From NCBI RefSeq assembly GCF_004005495.1, contig NZ_RZYA01000001.1, forward strand, positions 62,001 to 126,000: a stretch of DNA of 64,000 nucleotides, read 5' to 3'. The notes under the pieces were generated by a model. The model made no database searches. It was given only the letters and a program-made list of their open reading frames with translations, and had not been told where the DNA came from. Positions 1-8,566 of the stretch are shown piece by piece (position 1 is the stretch's first letter; every line of letters starts with the position of its first letter). Both the position numbers and the translations under genes were made by a program. Origin of the DNA: Streptomyces antnestii (lineage in GTDB: Bacteria; Actinomycetota; Actinomycetes; Streptomycetales; Streptomycetaceae).

Positions 1-34
1 CAAGGCCGCCGGCTGACGGACCTTCGTACGCCGC

Positions 35-715
35 TCAGGTGCGGGTCGCCCAGACATAACGATGTTCTGGGCGGCCCGCATCGCCGTATTTGAGGGTCAG
101 CCTGGCGCGCCCCGTGCGCTCCAGAAGCTTCAGATAGCGCTGTGCCGTCTGCCTGCTCAGCCCGGTGTGCTCCGCGACCTCGAGCGCCGAGAGAGGGCCG
201 TCCGCGTCCACCAGCGCCCTGCGGATGAGCTCCGCCGTGCTGAGGGAGTGCCCCTTGGGGAGATCCGGCTCGGAGTCGGCCGAGAGAGCGCCGAAGATCC
301 GGTCGACCTGGGCCTGCTCGGCCTCCCCGCCGCCGTCCAGGGTGCGGCGCAGACCCGCGTACGCCTCCAGCTTGGCGCGCAGGCCCGCGAACGCGAAGGG
401 CTTGACCAGGTACTGCAGCGCGCCGAGCCGCATCGCGGCCTGCACGGTGGACACGTCCCGGGCCGCCGTCACCATGATCACGTCGGTCAGATGGCCGCGG
501 CGGCGGATCTCCTGCACGGTCGCGAGCCCCGTCTCGTCCGGCAGATAGTGGTCCATGAGGATCAGGTCGATGTGGGGCTGCGTCTCCACCTCCCGCAGGG
601 CCTCAGCCGCGCTGTGCGCCTCGGCCACCACGTGGAAGCCGGCCACCTTCTGTACGTAGGCAGCGTTGACCCGCGCGACGCGGACGTCGTCGTCGACGAC
701 CAGCACTTCGATCAC
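35..715 (-). CDS. CitB/DcuR-type response regulator
   Basis: This 226-aa cytoplasmic response regulator is the partner of the sensor kinase just upstream. The N-terminal receiver domain (about residues 2-120) has the acidic cluster D8-D10, phosphoacceptor D55 in LILMDHYLPD and the conserved Lys in YLVKPF. The C-terminal helix-turn-helix (about 160-215, LSALEVAEHTGLSRQTAQR) is typical of the CitB/DcuR family, whose members activate di- or tricarboxylate uptake genes. The GTG start overlaps the kinase stop as GTGA, with GGAGGA upstream, so translation is probably coupled. The target genes are not identifiable in this window. Confidence 0.93.
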   Translation of the reverse strand: MIEVLVVDDDVRVARVNAAYVQKVAGFHVVAEAHSAAEALREVETQPHIDLILMDHYLPDETGLATVQEIRRRGHLTDVIMVTAARDVSTVQAAMRLGALQYLVKPFAFAGLRAKLEAYAGLRRTLDGGGEAEQAQVDRIFGALSADSEPDLPKGHSLSTAELIRRALVDADGPLSALEVAEHTGLSRQTAQRYLKLLERTGRARLTLKYGDAGRPEHRYVWATRT

Positions 716-2433
716 CGCGGGTCCTCCTTCGTAGCAGTGGCAGTGGCAGTAGTAGTGGCAGTAGGAGTTGTTGTTGTGGGGGCTGCAGGTGGGGGCGCCT
801 CGGTGGTCTCCGTCGCGAGGTCCGGGTCCGTCAGTGCCTCCGGGAGGACGACGACGAACTCGGCGCCGCCACCGTCCGGTTCGGCGACGTGGACACTGCC
901 GCCCTGACGTTCCGCGAGTCTGCGCACCAGGGGGAGACCCAGGCCGCGCTTCCCGTGCGACGGCAGCTTCTTGGTGGACCAGCCGTCCGTGAAGATCAGC
1001 TCCCGGCGGGCCGCCGGGACTCCCGGCCCCGTGTCCCGCACCCGAAGCTCCACGGTACGGTCGTCGGCCCGCACATCGACCTCCACGCGCGCGTGGAGGG
1101 TGCCCGCGACCGCGTCCACCGCGTTGTCGACCAGGTTCCCGACGATTGTGACGAGTCCCCGCGGGTCGATCAACCGGTCGGGGAGCAGCGTCGTGTCGGA
1201 GATCCACAGGGCCACGCCGCGTTCCGCCGCCACGGTCGCCTTGCCGACCAGAAGCGCCGCGAGCAGCGGGTCGTGCACCTTCTCGGTCACCTGCTCCGCG
1301 GTCGCCCGGTGGTCGCCGACCACCTCGCCGACGAACTCCACGGCGTCGTCGAACATCTCCAGTTCGAGCAGACCGAGCAGTGTGTGCATGCGGTTGGCGT
1401 GTTCGTGGTCCTGGGCGCGCAGGGCGTCGATCAGGCCGCGCGTCGAGTCCAGTTCCCGGCCCAGCTGTTCCAGCTCGGTGCGGTCCCGCAGGGTCGCCAC
1501 GGCGCCGCCGTCGTCCGTGGGCATGCGGTTGGCGATGAGGACGCGCTGGCCGCGGACCGTCAGCAGGTCCGTGCCCGTGGCCCGGCCCGACAGCACATCT
1601 GTCGTGCGGCCGGGGCCGAGCGCGTCGTCGAGCGACTGCCCGATGACCTCGTCACCGATGCCGAGGAGTCGGTGCGCCTCGTCGTTGAGAAGCCGGATCC
1701 GGCCGCTCCGGTCAAGGGCGACGACCCCTTCGCGGATGCCGTGCAGCATGGCCTCGCGCTCCGACAGCAGCGCCGAGATGTCGGAGAAGGCCAGGTCACG
1801 GGTCTGCCGCTGCACGCGGCGTGAGATCAGGTAGGCGGCCAGGGCACCGACGGCGAGGGCTCCGCCCGCGTAGGCGAACAGACCGGGGATCGCGTGGATG
1901 AGCCGCGCTCTGACGCTGTCGTACTCGATGCCTACGGAGACGGCGCCCACGATGTCGCCCTGTGCGTCGCGCAGGGGCACCTTTCCTCGCGCCGAGCGTC
2001 CGAGGGTGCCGCTGTCGATCTCCATGACCGCGTGGCCCGCGAGCGCCTCGCTGGGGTCGGTGGAGACGACCCTGCCGACCTCACGCGGGTCCGTGTGGGA
2101 CCAGCGGACGCCTTCCTTGTTCATGATCACGACGTACTCGGCGCCACTGGCCTTGCGGATCCGCTCGGCCTCCCGCTGGACGGGGCCGTCGACCGTGGGG
2201 CGCGAGTGCCGCAGATCCTCGGCGATGCTCGGCTGGGCCGCGGTGGTCTGCGCGATCGCGAGCGCGCGGCGCATCGCCTGATCGTCCAGCTGGTTGCTGA
2301 GCGGCGCGAGGAAGAGCCCGGTCGCTAGCACGGCCACTCCGGCGGCGATCGCCACCTGCATGAGCAGCACCTGCGCGAAAACGCGTCGCGGCAGTCCGAG
2401 GCGTAGTCGGCGCGCGGGGGGAGTGGGGCTCAT
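712..2433 (-). CDS. CitA/DcuS-family sensor histidine kinase
   Basis: This 573-aa membrane sensor has a first transmembrane helix at about residues 18-42, an extracytoplasmic Cache/PASC-like domain (about 45-175), a second helix (about 185-205), a cytoplasmic PAS domain, a SpoB-type dimerisation helix with His in QDHEHANRMHTLLG, and a HATPase domain with N-box GNLVDNAVDA and DTGPGVP. Family members sense C4-dicarboxylates or citrate. The ATG at 2433 was chosen because it begins just before the first membrane helix; the reading frame stays open upstream without coding character. The C-terminal tail is an unusual Thr/Ala low-complexity stretch encoded by a short repeat. Confidence 0.92.
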   Translation of the reverse strand: MSPTPPARRLRLGLPRRVFAQVLLMQVAIAAGVAVLATGLFLAPLSNQLDDQAMRRALAIAQTTAAQPSIAEDLRHSRPTVDGPVQREAERIRKASGAEYVVIMNKEGVRWSHTDPREVGRVVSTDPSEALAGHAVMEIDSGTLGRSARGKVPLRDAQGDIVGAVSVGIEYDSVRARLIHAIPGLFAYAGGALAVGALAAYLISRRVQRQTRDLAFSDISALLSEREAMLHGIREGVVALDRSGRIRLLNDEAHRLLGIGDEVIGQSLDDALGPGRTTDVLSGRATGTDLLTVRGQRVLIANRMPTDDGGAVATLRDRTELEQLGRELDSTRGLIDALRAQDHEHANRMHTLLGLLELEMFDDAVEFVGEVVGDHRATAEQVTEKVHDPLLAALLVGKATVAAERGVALWISDTTLLPDRLIDPRGLVTIVGNLVDNAVDAVAGTLHARVEVDVRADDRTVELRVRDTGPGVPAARRELIFTDGWSTKKLPSHGKRGLGLPLVRRLAERQGGSVHVAEPDGGGAEFVVVLPEALTDPDLATETTEAPPPAAPTTTTPTATTTATATATKEDPR

Positions 2434-2643
2434 ACGAAGAACGGTACGGGGGCGAGCGGGGTACTCCGTAGCGGATGTGGTGGGGATCTCGCGGGGGGAC
2501 GGTCGCGGGGCGGGGTGGAGGAGGCGGTGGGGTGGGCGCGACCTTCGGGGCCGCAGCACCTCGCGTGGTCCCGGCCTCGCGTCCTCGTGCGTCAGGTCTC
2601 GCGGAGTGGCCCCCCGCGTCGCGGCCCGGCGGGTCCGACCGGC

Positions 2644-3597
2644 TCAGCCCTGGGTACCGACGGTTGTCGTGTGGGTCTGTGTGCCGCCGGGGGTGACCTC
2701 GTCCACCGCCAGTACGTCCATGCGCGCGGGAGTGCCCAGTACGGCGCCGCAGCTCTCGGGGCGGGGAGGCAGCGACGCCCCCTGCGCGACCGTGACGCGC
2801 CAGCGGCGGCCGTCCGTGTGGGCGACGGTGACCTCCCAGCGCGGAGCCCCGCCCTCCGTGCCGACGACGCTCAGGACCCCGGCGGCATCGACACCGGCCG
2901 ACGTCCGCACGGCGAGCTCGGCGGCCTGCCCCGGACGCTCCCACGCGGAGTTCCCACGGCACCCGCCCGTGACGACGCGGCCCGCGCGGACCGCGTCGAG
3001 GACGGCCCTGACGTGGGCGGCGTCGGCACGCCCGTACGCGTATCCGTACGGCAGGACGAGGAGCGTGGGGGAGAAGCGGTGGCCGCCCAGGTGGGTGACC
3101 TCCCAGATGCCGTCCTGCCCGGATTCCGTGAGGTCGGCGGCGAGTGGCCGGCCCAGGAGGGCGCAGCAGCGGTCGCGTTTGCCGTTGGTGCAGACGAGAG
3201 CGAGAGGCGCGCCCTCGTGCGGCGCACCGAAGCCGCGGTGATCGCCCGCTCCCAGGGCGGCGAAGTCGAGGGCGAGCAACTCCTCCGGAGAGTCGGTCAT
3301 GGTGCCGCGCAGCCATGTGTTTCCCGGAACGGTGTGGGCCACATACACATGGCGACGGAAGCCGGCGGCATGACGGTCGGCGTGCCGGCCCGGGCGCCGG
3401 ATGAGGGCGACGCGCACGCCCGTCCCCTCCGCGGCCGTCTCCAGGGCCCGGCCGAGCTCCGGGTCCAGATGGCTGGACGTCAGCGCCTTCGCACCCCAGG
3501 GGCCCGGTTGCTCGATCAGCAGCCAGGTCCTCGCGGTGGCGGCGGTCCCCGCGAGAGGCTCGTTCAGATCCCGCGAGGCGGTCGCACACGTACTCAC
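2644..3597 (-). CDS. sucrase/ferredoxin-like family protein
   Basis: The 317-aa product matches the Suc_Fer-like family (thioredoxin-fold ferredoxin). Visible signatures are the N-terminal WLLIEQPGPWG, the Cys-bearing CTNGKRDRCCALLGRPLA and the His/Gly segment HLGGHRFSPTLLVLPYG. Family members are thought to carry a [2Fe-2S] cluster; the biological role in Streptomyces is unknown. The GTG at 3597 starts directly before the conserved domain; the longer open frame upstream is a shadow of the citrate-synthase gene. It starts 10 bp after the stop of the helix-turn-helix citrate-synthase homologue, so the two are probably cotranscribed. No strong ribosome binding site is seen. Confidence 0.85.
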   Translation of the reverse strand: MSTCATASRDLNEPLAGTAATARTWLLIEQPGPWGAKALTSSHLDPELGRALETAAEGTGVRVALIRRPGRHADRHAAGFRRHVYVAHTVPGNTWLRGTMTDSPEELLALDFAALGAGDHRGFGAPHEGAPLALVCTNGKRDRCCALLGRPLAADLTESGQDGIWEVTHLGGHRFSPTLLVLPYGYAYGRADAAHVRAVLDAVRAGRVVTGGCRGNSAWERPGQAAELAVRTSAGVDAAGVLSVVGTEGGAPRWEVTVAHTDGRRWRVTVAQGASLPPRPESCGAVLGTPARMDVLAVDEVTPGGTQTHTTTVGTQG

Positions 3598-3607
3598 ACA
3601 GGGGAGC

Positions 3608-4900
3608 CTAACCCCGCTCTTCCGGCAGCGGACCGTGCGGTGTGGGAAGCGGCTGCGGCGGGCGCAGCCCCACGTACTGGCCGCTCGGCCGCATCCGCAG
3701 CGGGCGCTCGCCGTACTCCTCCAGGGCGTGGGCGATCCAGCCCGCGGTCCGGGCCACCGCGAAGACGGTCTCACCGGCCTCCGCGGGCATCCCGCACGTG
3801 ACGGTGAAGACCGCGAGGGCGAGGTCGACGTTGGCGTGGAGGTCCGTGTGACGGGCGGTCGTCGCCACGACGTCCCGGGCCGCGGCGAGCGCCGAGTGGG
3901 CCTTGGGGATCTCTTCGAGGAGGGCGAACAGGGCCTGGGCCCGCGGGTCCTCGCCCCGGTAGAGGCGGTGTCCGAGGCCCGGCACGCGCCGTCCGGCCCG
4001 CAGTTCGTCCGCCACCACGGGAGCCGCGTTGCCGCGGTCGAGCACGTCGAGGAGCATGCGGTGCGCGAGACCGCTGGCGGCGCCGTGGAGCGGACCCTCC
4101 AGGACGCCGAGGCCCGCGGACACGGCCGCGTACGCGTGGGCGCGCGCCGACGCGGCGACGCGCACGGCGAGAGTCGACGCGGCGAGATCGTGGTCGACGA
4201 GCAGCGCAAGTGCCGTGTCCAGGGCGCGCAGTGACGGGTCGTCGGGTTCGTGCCCGGTGAGGCGCCCCCAGAGGCGCTGGGCGAGCGGGCCGCCGTCGCG
4301 GTGCGTGTGCCGTACGGGCGGCAGGGCGGCCACCAGCGTGGGGATGAGGGTGCGGGCCGTGCCGAGCACGGCCTCTTCGGAGAGGTCGAAGCGGAGCGGG
4401 TCGGCGACGGCCGCGGCCACCGCGGCGACCCGCAGGCGGTCGACGGGGCTGCTGTGCTCCGGCAGCGCTCCCACGGCGCGCCGGGCCGCGGTGAGTGACT
4501 GCCGCGGCGCGGTGAACTGAGTTCCCGGCCGCATCACCCCGGTCCACAGCCACTCGGCGACCTCTTCGTAGGTGTGGTGCGCGGCGAGCTCGGCCGCGTC
4601 GACCCCCCGGAAGTAGTAGCGATCCGTGTCGATCAATGTGATCCGGGTCCGCACGGACAGCTCGTCCGGGGCCGAACCGGCCGCCGGTTCCCGCTTGTTG
4701 CGCTGCGCGAGCGCCGCCACCTCGTCCGCGTCGAACGTGCTGCCGCGGGAGCCGGGCCCGGCTCGGCGACTGCTCAGCTGACCGCGGCTCACGTAGGCGT
4801 ACACGGTCTCGGGCTTCACGCCCAGAAGTTCGGCGGTCTCCTTGGTGCTGAGTCGCCGGGCGTCCCGCGCGGGCGGGGGTGCGGGCTCGTGATCGGTCAT
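3608..4900 (-). CDS. citrate-synthase homologue with N-terminal HTH
   Basis: This protein of about 430 aa fuses a MerR/excisionase-type helix-turn-helix (about residues 15-40, LSTKETAELLGVKPETVYAYV) to a citrate-synthase fold. The fold retains LHGAASG, GLGHRLYRGEDPRA and NVDLALAVFT, at the positions of the two catalytic His and the catalytic Asp of citrate synthase. The fusion suggests a metabolite-sensing DNA-binding protein, a (methyl)citrate synthase, or both. It is divergent from a second citrate synthase, with an AT-rich inverted repeat between them. ATG 4900 is preferred; GTG 4909 in the same frame is an alternative. Neither has a clear ribosome binding site. Autoregulation is inferred. 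Confidence 0.88.
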   Translation of the reverse strand: MTDHEPAPPPARDARRLSTKETAELLGVKPETVYAYVSRGQLSSRRAGPGSRGSTFDADEVAALAQRNKREPAAGSAPDELSVRTRITLIDTDRYYFRGVDAAELAAHHTYEEVAEWLWTGVMRPGTQFTAPRQSLTAARRAVGALPEHSSPVDRLRVAAVAAAVADPLRFDLSEEAVLGTARTLIPTLVAALPPVRHTHRDGGPLAQRLWGRLTGHEPDDPSLRALDTALALLVDHDLAASTLAVRVAASARAHAYAAVSAGLGVLEGPLHGAASGLAHRMLLDVLDRGNAAPVVADELRAGRRVPGLGHRLYRGEDPRAQALFALLEEIPKAHSALAAARDVVATTARHTDLHANVDLALAVFTVTCGMPAEAGETVFAVARTAGWIAHALEEYGERPLRMRPSGQYVGLRPPQPLPTPHGPLPEERG

Positions 4901-4926
4901 GGGCGTCACCGTATCCGGATCGCTTG

Positions 4927-4943
4927 TATTGATTCAATCAATA
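4927..4943. promoter_or_regulatory. AT-rich perfect inverted repeat (putative operator)
   Basis: TATTGATTCAATCAATA is two perfect 8-bp arms around a single C, in a genome where runs this AT-rich are rare. It lies between the two divergent citrate-synthase genes. A consensus -35 hexamer for the rightward gene, TTGACA, begins at 4944, one base beyond the repeat; no good -10 follows (GACAGT after an 18-bp spacer is the best candidate). The position fits a repressor or activator site, plausibly for the HTH-citrate-synthase protein. That link is inference. Confidence 0.6.
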
Positions 4944-4996
4944 TTGACAGCGTATTAGTCAAGAGTGGACAGTCGAATCAAGTCCAGGGAGGAAAC

Positions 4997-6163
4997 ATGT
5001 CGATCAACGGGACCACGGCCGCCCCTGTCGACGTACCGCGGGGACTCGCGGGCGTCGTCGTCACCGACACCCGATTGGGTGACGTCAGAGGGCGTGAGGG
5101 CTTCTACCACTACCGCCAGTACTCGGCCGTCGAGCTCGCGCAGACCCGCGGTTTCGAGGACGTGTGGCACCTGATGATCCACGGCGAGCTGCCGGACGCC
5201 GCACGGTCAGCGGCCTTCGCCGCGCGTACCGCGACCCTGCGCCGGCTGCCCGACGACGTACGGGCCGCGCTGCCCGTGATCGCCCGAGCCGGCGCACTCT
5301 CCGGCCCGCTCGCCGGGCTCCGCAGCGCCCTCTCGCTCTTCGGCGCCTCGCAGGGCTTCCGGCCCGTGTACGACATCGATGACGAGCGGCGCCGCGAGGA
5401 CACCCTCGCCGCCACGGCGGTCGTGCCGACACTGCTCACTGCGCTGCACCGGCTGGGTGAGGGCCTCGAACCGGTCGAGCCCCGCGACGACCTGTCGTAC
5501 GCGGCCAACTACCTCTACATGCTGAGGGGTTCGGAGCCGGACCCCGCCCACGCCCGTGCCGTCGAGCAATATCTGATCTCAACCATTGACCACGGGTTCA
5601 ATGCGTCAACCTTCACGGCGAGGGTCATCACGTCGACCGGTGCGGATGTCGCCGCCTGTCTGGTGGGCGCCGTCGGGGCGCTCTCCGGACCGCTGCACGG
5701 CGGTGCGCCGAGCCGCGCGCTGGACACGCTCGACGCGATCGGCACGCGGGACCGTATCGACGGATGGATCCGTGAGCGGGTCCTCGCGGGCGACCGGATC
5801 ATGGGCTTCGGGCACCCCGTCTACCGCACGGAGGACCCGCGCTCGCGCATGCTGCGCGGCATCGCCCAGCGGTTCGGCGGACCCATGGTGGAGTTCGCCG
5901 TCGAGGTCGAACGCCGGGTGGAGGCGATCCTCGCGGAGCTCAAGCCGGGACGGGAACTGCACACGAACGTGGAGTTCTACGCGGGCGTGGTCATGGAGCT
6001 GTGCGGGTTGCCCCGCGCGATGTTCACCCCCACGTTCGCCGCTGCGCGCGTGGTGGGGTGGAGCGCGAACATCCTTGAGCAGGCGCGTGATTCGAAGATC
6101 ATCCGCCCGGCGGCACGTTATGTCGGGCCGACGGCTCCGGTTCCGGTGCCGGTGATGCCCTGA
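4997..6163 (+). CDS. citrate synthase / 2-methylcitrate synthase
   Basis: The 388-aa product is a type I-length citrate synthase that condenses acetyl- or propionyl-CoA with oxaloacetate. The two catalytic His are H234 (LSGPLHGGAPS) and H273 (GFGHPVYRTEDPRS). At the usual catalytic Asp position the sequence reads NVEFYAG, so the residue is Glu326. Substrate preference cannot be read from the sequence. The ATG at 4997 has an excellent ribosome binding site (GGGAGGAAAC). The gene is divergent from the HTH-fused homologue and ends in a terminator hairpin. Confidence 0.92.
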   Translation: MSINGTTAAPVDVPRGLAGVVVTDTRLGDVRGREGFYHYRQYSAVELAQTRGFEDVWHLMIHGELPDAARSAAFAARTATLRRLPDDVRAALPVIARAGALSGPLAGLRSALSLFGASQGFRPVYDIDDERRREDTLAATAVVPTLLTALHRLGEGLEPVEPRDDLSYAANYLYMLRGSEPDPAHARAVEQYLISTIDHGFNASTFTARVITSTGADVAACLVGAVGALSGPLHGGAPSRALDTLDAIGTRDRIDGWIRERVLAGDRIMGFGHPVYRTEDPRSRMLRGIAQRFGGPMVEFAVEVERRVEAILAELKPGRELHTNVEFYAGVVMELCGLPRAMFTPTFAAARVVGWSANILEQARDSKIIRPAARYVGPTAPVPVPVMP

Positions 6164-6170
6164 ACGCGCT

Positions 6171-6201
6171 GGAGCCCGGCCCCTTGCAGGGACCGGGCTC
6201 C
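6171..6201. terminator. intrinsic terminator between convergent genes
   Basis: GGAGCCCGG pairs with CCGGGCTCC (9 bp), extended by an inner CCC/GGG after one mismatch. It sits directly after the citrate-synthase stop and just before the stop of the convergent small gene, so it could serve both. There is no U-tract, as is usual in Streptomyces. Confidence 0.65.
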
Positions 6202-6214
6202 GGAAGTGAGGGGC

Positions 6215-6451
6215 CTAGGCGTCCGGGATGTCCGCCTTGGCGCGCACGAGCGTCTCACGGCTGACGATCACGATGCGCTCGTAGTCGGCGCGCGACGCGT
6301 CGGCGGGGAGCTCTTTGTCGAGCTCGGCGGTGGCCTCCGTGCCGATAACGGCGAAGTTGCCGTCGCTCAGCTCGAACACGTCAGGGCAGTTCGCGCCTGA
6401 GGTACTGCCACGGACGTGCGGGGGTACACCGATACGGCGCACGATCTTCAA
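6215..6451 (-). CDS. conserved small hypothetical protein
   Basis: This 78-aa acidic soluble protein has no assigned function. It resembles a small protein I recall as common in Streptomyces, with the recognisable core GANCPDVFELSDGNFAVIGTEAT. The TTG start at 6451 gives an N-terminus LKIVRRIGVP that matches the conserved region; the frame upstream lacks coding character and no in-frame ATG is near. It lies 134 bp downstream of the DUF6082 gene on the same strand, and the two may form a functional pair. Confidence 0.75.
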   Translation of the reverse strand: MKIVRRIGVPPHVRGSTSGANCPDVFELSDGNFAVIGTEATAELDKELPADASRADYERIVIVSRETLVRAKADIPDA

Positions 6452-6585
6452 GGGATACCGATCCTTGGGGGCATAGTTCCGGCCAGAGGCCGTCAGGCTA
6501 ATGCGACCCCTTGTGTGTCGTCTGTACCGGCGGCAGTGTTTCTCGCGCGACTTGAAGATGACTCGTCTGGACGACAGTCGAGGAG

Positions 6586-7137
6586 TCAGCTTGGCGGCGG
6601 ATCGCCGACCACCCACCACACATCGGTGTCCGCCTCCTCGAGTTCCTCCAAGAGGTGCTCCGCGAGGTCGCCGAGCTGAGCTTCGTCGGATGAATGAGGC
6701 AGGGTCGCCCGGTTGTGCCGAGTGGCTCGCCAGTATTCGACGAAGACCTCGCTCTGAAACAGGTCGCGTAGGTGCCCTACCAGCTGCTCCTGGTCGAGGA
6801 GGCCCGCCTGTTGCAGATGGAAGAGATTGACGTACCAGGCGTTCGCGTAGAAGTACTGGCGCAGCTTCTCCAGCGGAACCTCCGCGCTGTAGGTGTTGAT
6901 CACGGCCGCGAGTGAAGGGTCGTCGATGGCCTTGACCAGGAGTGCCCAGTGCATGCCCTGCTGATGAGCCCGGGCCCTGCGGCGCTGCGCCACCTCGTCC
7001 CGTTCCAGCTGCTCGACGCGGATCCGTAGCTCCTCGCGGCGTTGTTGCATGGTGAGGGCCAGCGTGGCCCCGCCGAGGGCGAACCCCACCAGTGCGGCGG
7101 CACTCAGTGCGCGTATCCCATTACTTTGTGTGGCCAT
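6586..7137 (-). CDS. DUF6082 family membrane-anchored protein
   Basis: The 183-aa product has one N-terminal membrane helix (about residues 8-26, AAALVGFALGGATLALTM), followed by a charged helical stretch and an alpha-helical domain rich in aromatic residues (FYANAWYVNLFHLQQAGLL). This matches Streptomyces DUF6082 proteins, which have no known function. The ATG at 7137 precedes the membrane helix. The C-terminus is acidic (EELEEADTDVWWV). It is divergent from the CobW gene. Confidence 0.82.
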   Translation of the reverse strand: MATQSNGIRALSAAALVGFALGGATLALTMQQRREELRIRVEQLERDEVAQRRRARAHQQGMHWALLVKAIDDPSLAAVINTYSAEVPLEKLRQYFYANAWYVNLFHLQQAGLLDQEQLVGHLRDLFQSEVFVEYWRATRHNRATLPHSSDEAQLGDLAEHLLEELEEADTDVWWVVGDPPPS

Positions 7138-7456
7138 GTCAACCCCCGGTTCAGGCGACCGTCCGCCGGTCGTCGGGTGCGGGGCGACGGGAAAGGGACC
7201 GGCGAGCGGTGGGCGGCGCGCTAGCCGCCTCCCAGGTTGCCGAGCGGCGCTGATCGGCTGGGAGGCGGAGAGGAGGCGCACGGGGAACAGGGGTCGCTCG
7301 CCCGGGCGCCATGCCTGTCGTGTGCCCCGCCCGCGACGCTAACAATCGTTCACTCCGCGGTGTTTCTACGCGCTCGTATCCTGAGTCGGCATTCATTCGT
7401 CGTAAGAACGCCGGTGTTCGCGCCGATCGGCGCGACGGCGTGGGAGAGGTCGCGCG
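7138..7456. other. intergenic region, no gene seen
   Basis: This 319-bp divergent spacer between the DUF6082 and CobW genes should carry both promoters. I looked for a Zur-type palindrome, since many COG0523 genes are zinc-regulated, and saw no convincing one. Confidence 0.5.
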
Positions 7457-8566
7457 TTGAGTCAGCCGAGTCGGGAACACCCGCAGCAGATCCCCGTCGT
7501 CGTCCTCGCCGGGTTCCTGGGCTCCGGCAAGACGACCCTGCTCAACCATCTGCTGCACCATGGCGGCGGCACCAGGATCGGCGCGATCGTCAACGATTTC
7601 GGCGCCATCGAGATCGACGCGATGGCCGTCGCCGGGCAGCTGGGCGACTCCACCGTCTCCCTGGGCAACGGCTGCCTGTGCTGCGCCGTCGACGCGAGCG
7701 AGCTCGACGAGTACCTGGACCGGCTCACCCGGCCGTCGGCCGTCAGCGGCGGTCTCGATGTGATCGTGATCGAGGCGAGCGGCCTCGCCGAGCCCCAGGA
7801 GCTCGTGCGGATGGTGCTGGCCAGTGAGAATCCCCGCATCATGTACGGCGGTCTGGTGGAGCTCGTCGACGCCGTCGAGTTCGACGCCACCCGGCAGCGG
7901 CATCCCGAGGTGGACCGGCATCTGGCCATCGCGGACCTCGTGGTCGTCAACAAGGCCGACCGGGTCCCCGAGCGGGAGCGGGAGCGCGTTCTCGACCTCG
8001 TACGAGAGCTCTCGGGGCGCGCCGCGGTCGTCCCCGCGACCTACGCGCGCGTGGACCCCGAGTTCCTCTTCGACTGCCGGCCGACGCGGGAGCGGATCGG
8101 GCAGTTGTCGTTCGACGACCTGCCCCGCCATGACGGCGACAGCGCCGACGTGGACGGGCATGACGGGCATGACGGGCACATGCACGCCGCGTACGACAGT
8201 GTTTCTGTCGAGTCCGAAGTGCCGCTCGACCCGAGCCGGTTGATGACCTTCCTCGACAGCCGGCCCGAGGGGCTCTACCGCATCAAGGGGTACGTCGATT
8301 TCGGCGCCGCCGATCCGCGCAACAGGTACGCCGTGCACGCCGTCGGACGGTTCCTGCGCTTCTACCCGGAGCCGTGGCCGGCCGGTGAGAGGCGACTGAC
8401 CCAGCTCGTCCTCATCGGTGCGGGCGTCGACCCGGAGGCGCTCGGCAAGGAACTCGCCGCCTGTAGGAGCGAGGCCCCACACACTGCGGACGAGCACAGC
8501 ATGTGGGGCGTTCTCCGCTACGTACAGGAGAAGGGCGAAGAAGGTGCGGAGGGGGCTGACTTCTAG
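7457..8566 (+). CDS. CobW/COG0523-family metal GTPase
   Basis: The 369-aa G3E GTPase has Walker A GFLGSGKTT (residues 19-27), the metal-binding CXCC signature GNGCLCCAV and the NKAD guanine motif. A His/Asp-rich loop (about residues 225-245) is encoded by a 9-bp DNA repeat (GACGGGCAT) near 8151-8180. The CobW C-terminal domain (YRIKGYVDF) is present. Family members deliver zinc or another metal to client enzymes. The TTG at 7457 has GGGAGAGG upstream. It is convergent with the acetoacetyl-CoA synthase gene; the two stop codons share the four bases CTAG. Confidence 0.9.
   Translation: MSQPSREHPQQIPVVVLAGFLGSGKTTLLNHLLHHGGGTRIGAIVNDFGAIEIDAMAVAGQLGDSTVSLGNGCLCCAVDASELDEYLDRLTRPSAVSGGLDVIVIEASGLAEPQELVRMVLASENPRIMYGGLVELVDAVEFDATRQRHPEVDRHLAIADLVVVNKADRVPERERERVLDLVRELSGRAAVVPATYARVDPEFLFDCRPTRERIGQLSFDDLPRHDGDSADVDGHDGHDGHMHAAYDSVSVESEVPLDPSRLMTFLDSRPEGLYRIKGYVDFGAADPRNRYAVHAVGRFLRFYPEPWPAGERRLTQLVLIGAGVDPEALGKELAACRSEAPHTADEHSMWGVLRYVQEKGEEGAEGADF

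Noticed and set aside
2434..2559. N-terminal extension of the sensor kinase
   Set aside because: It is Arg/Pro-rich without conservation; ATG 2433 stands right before the first membrane helix.
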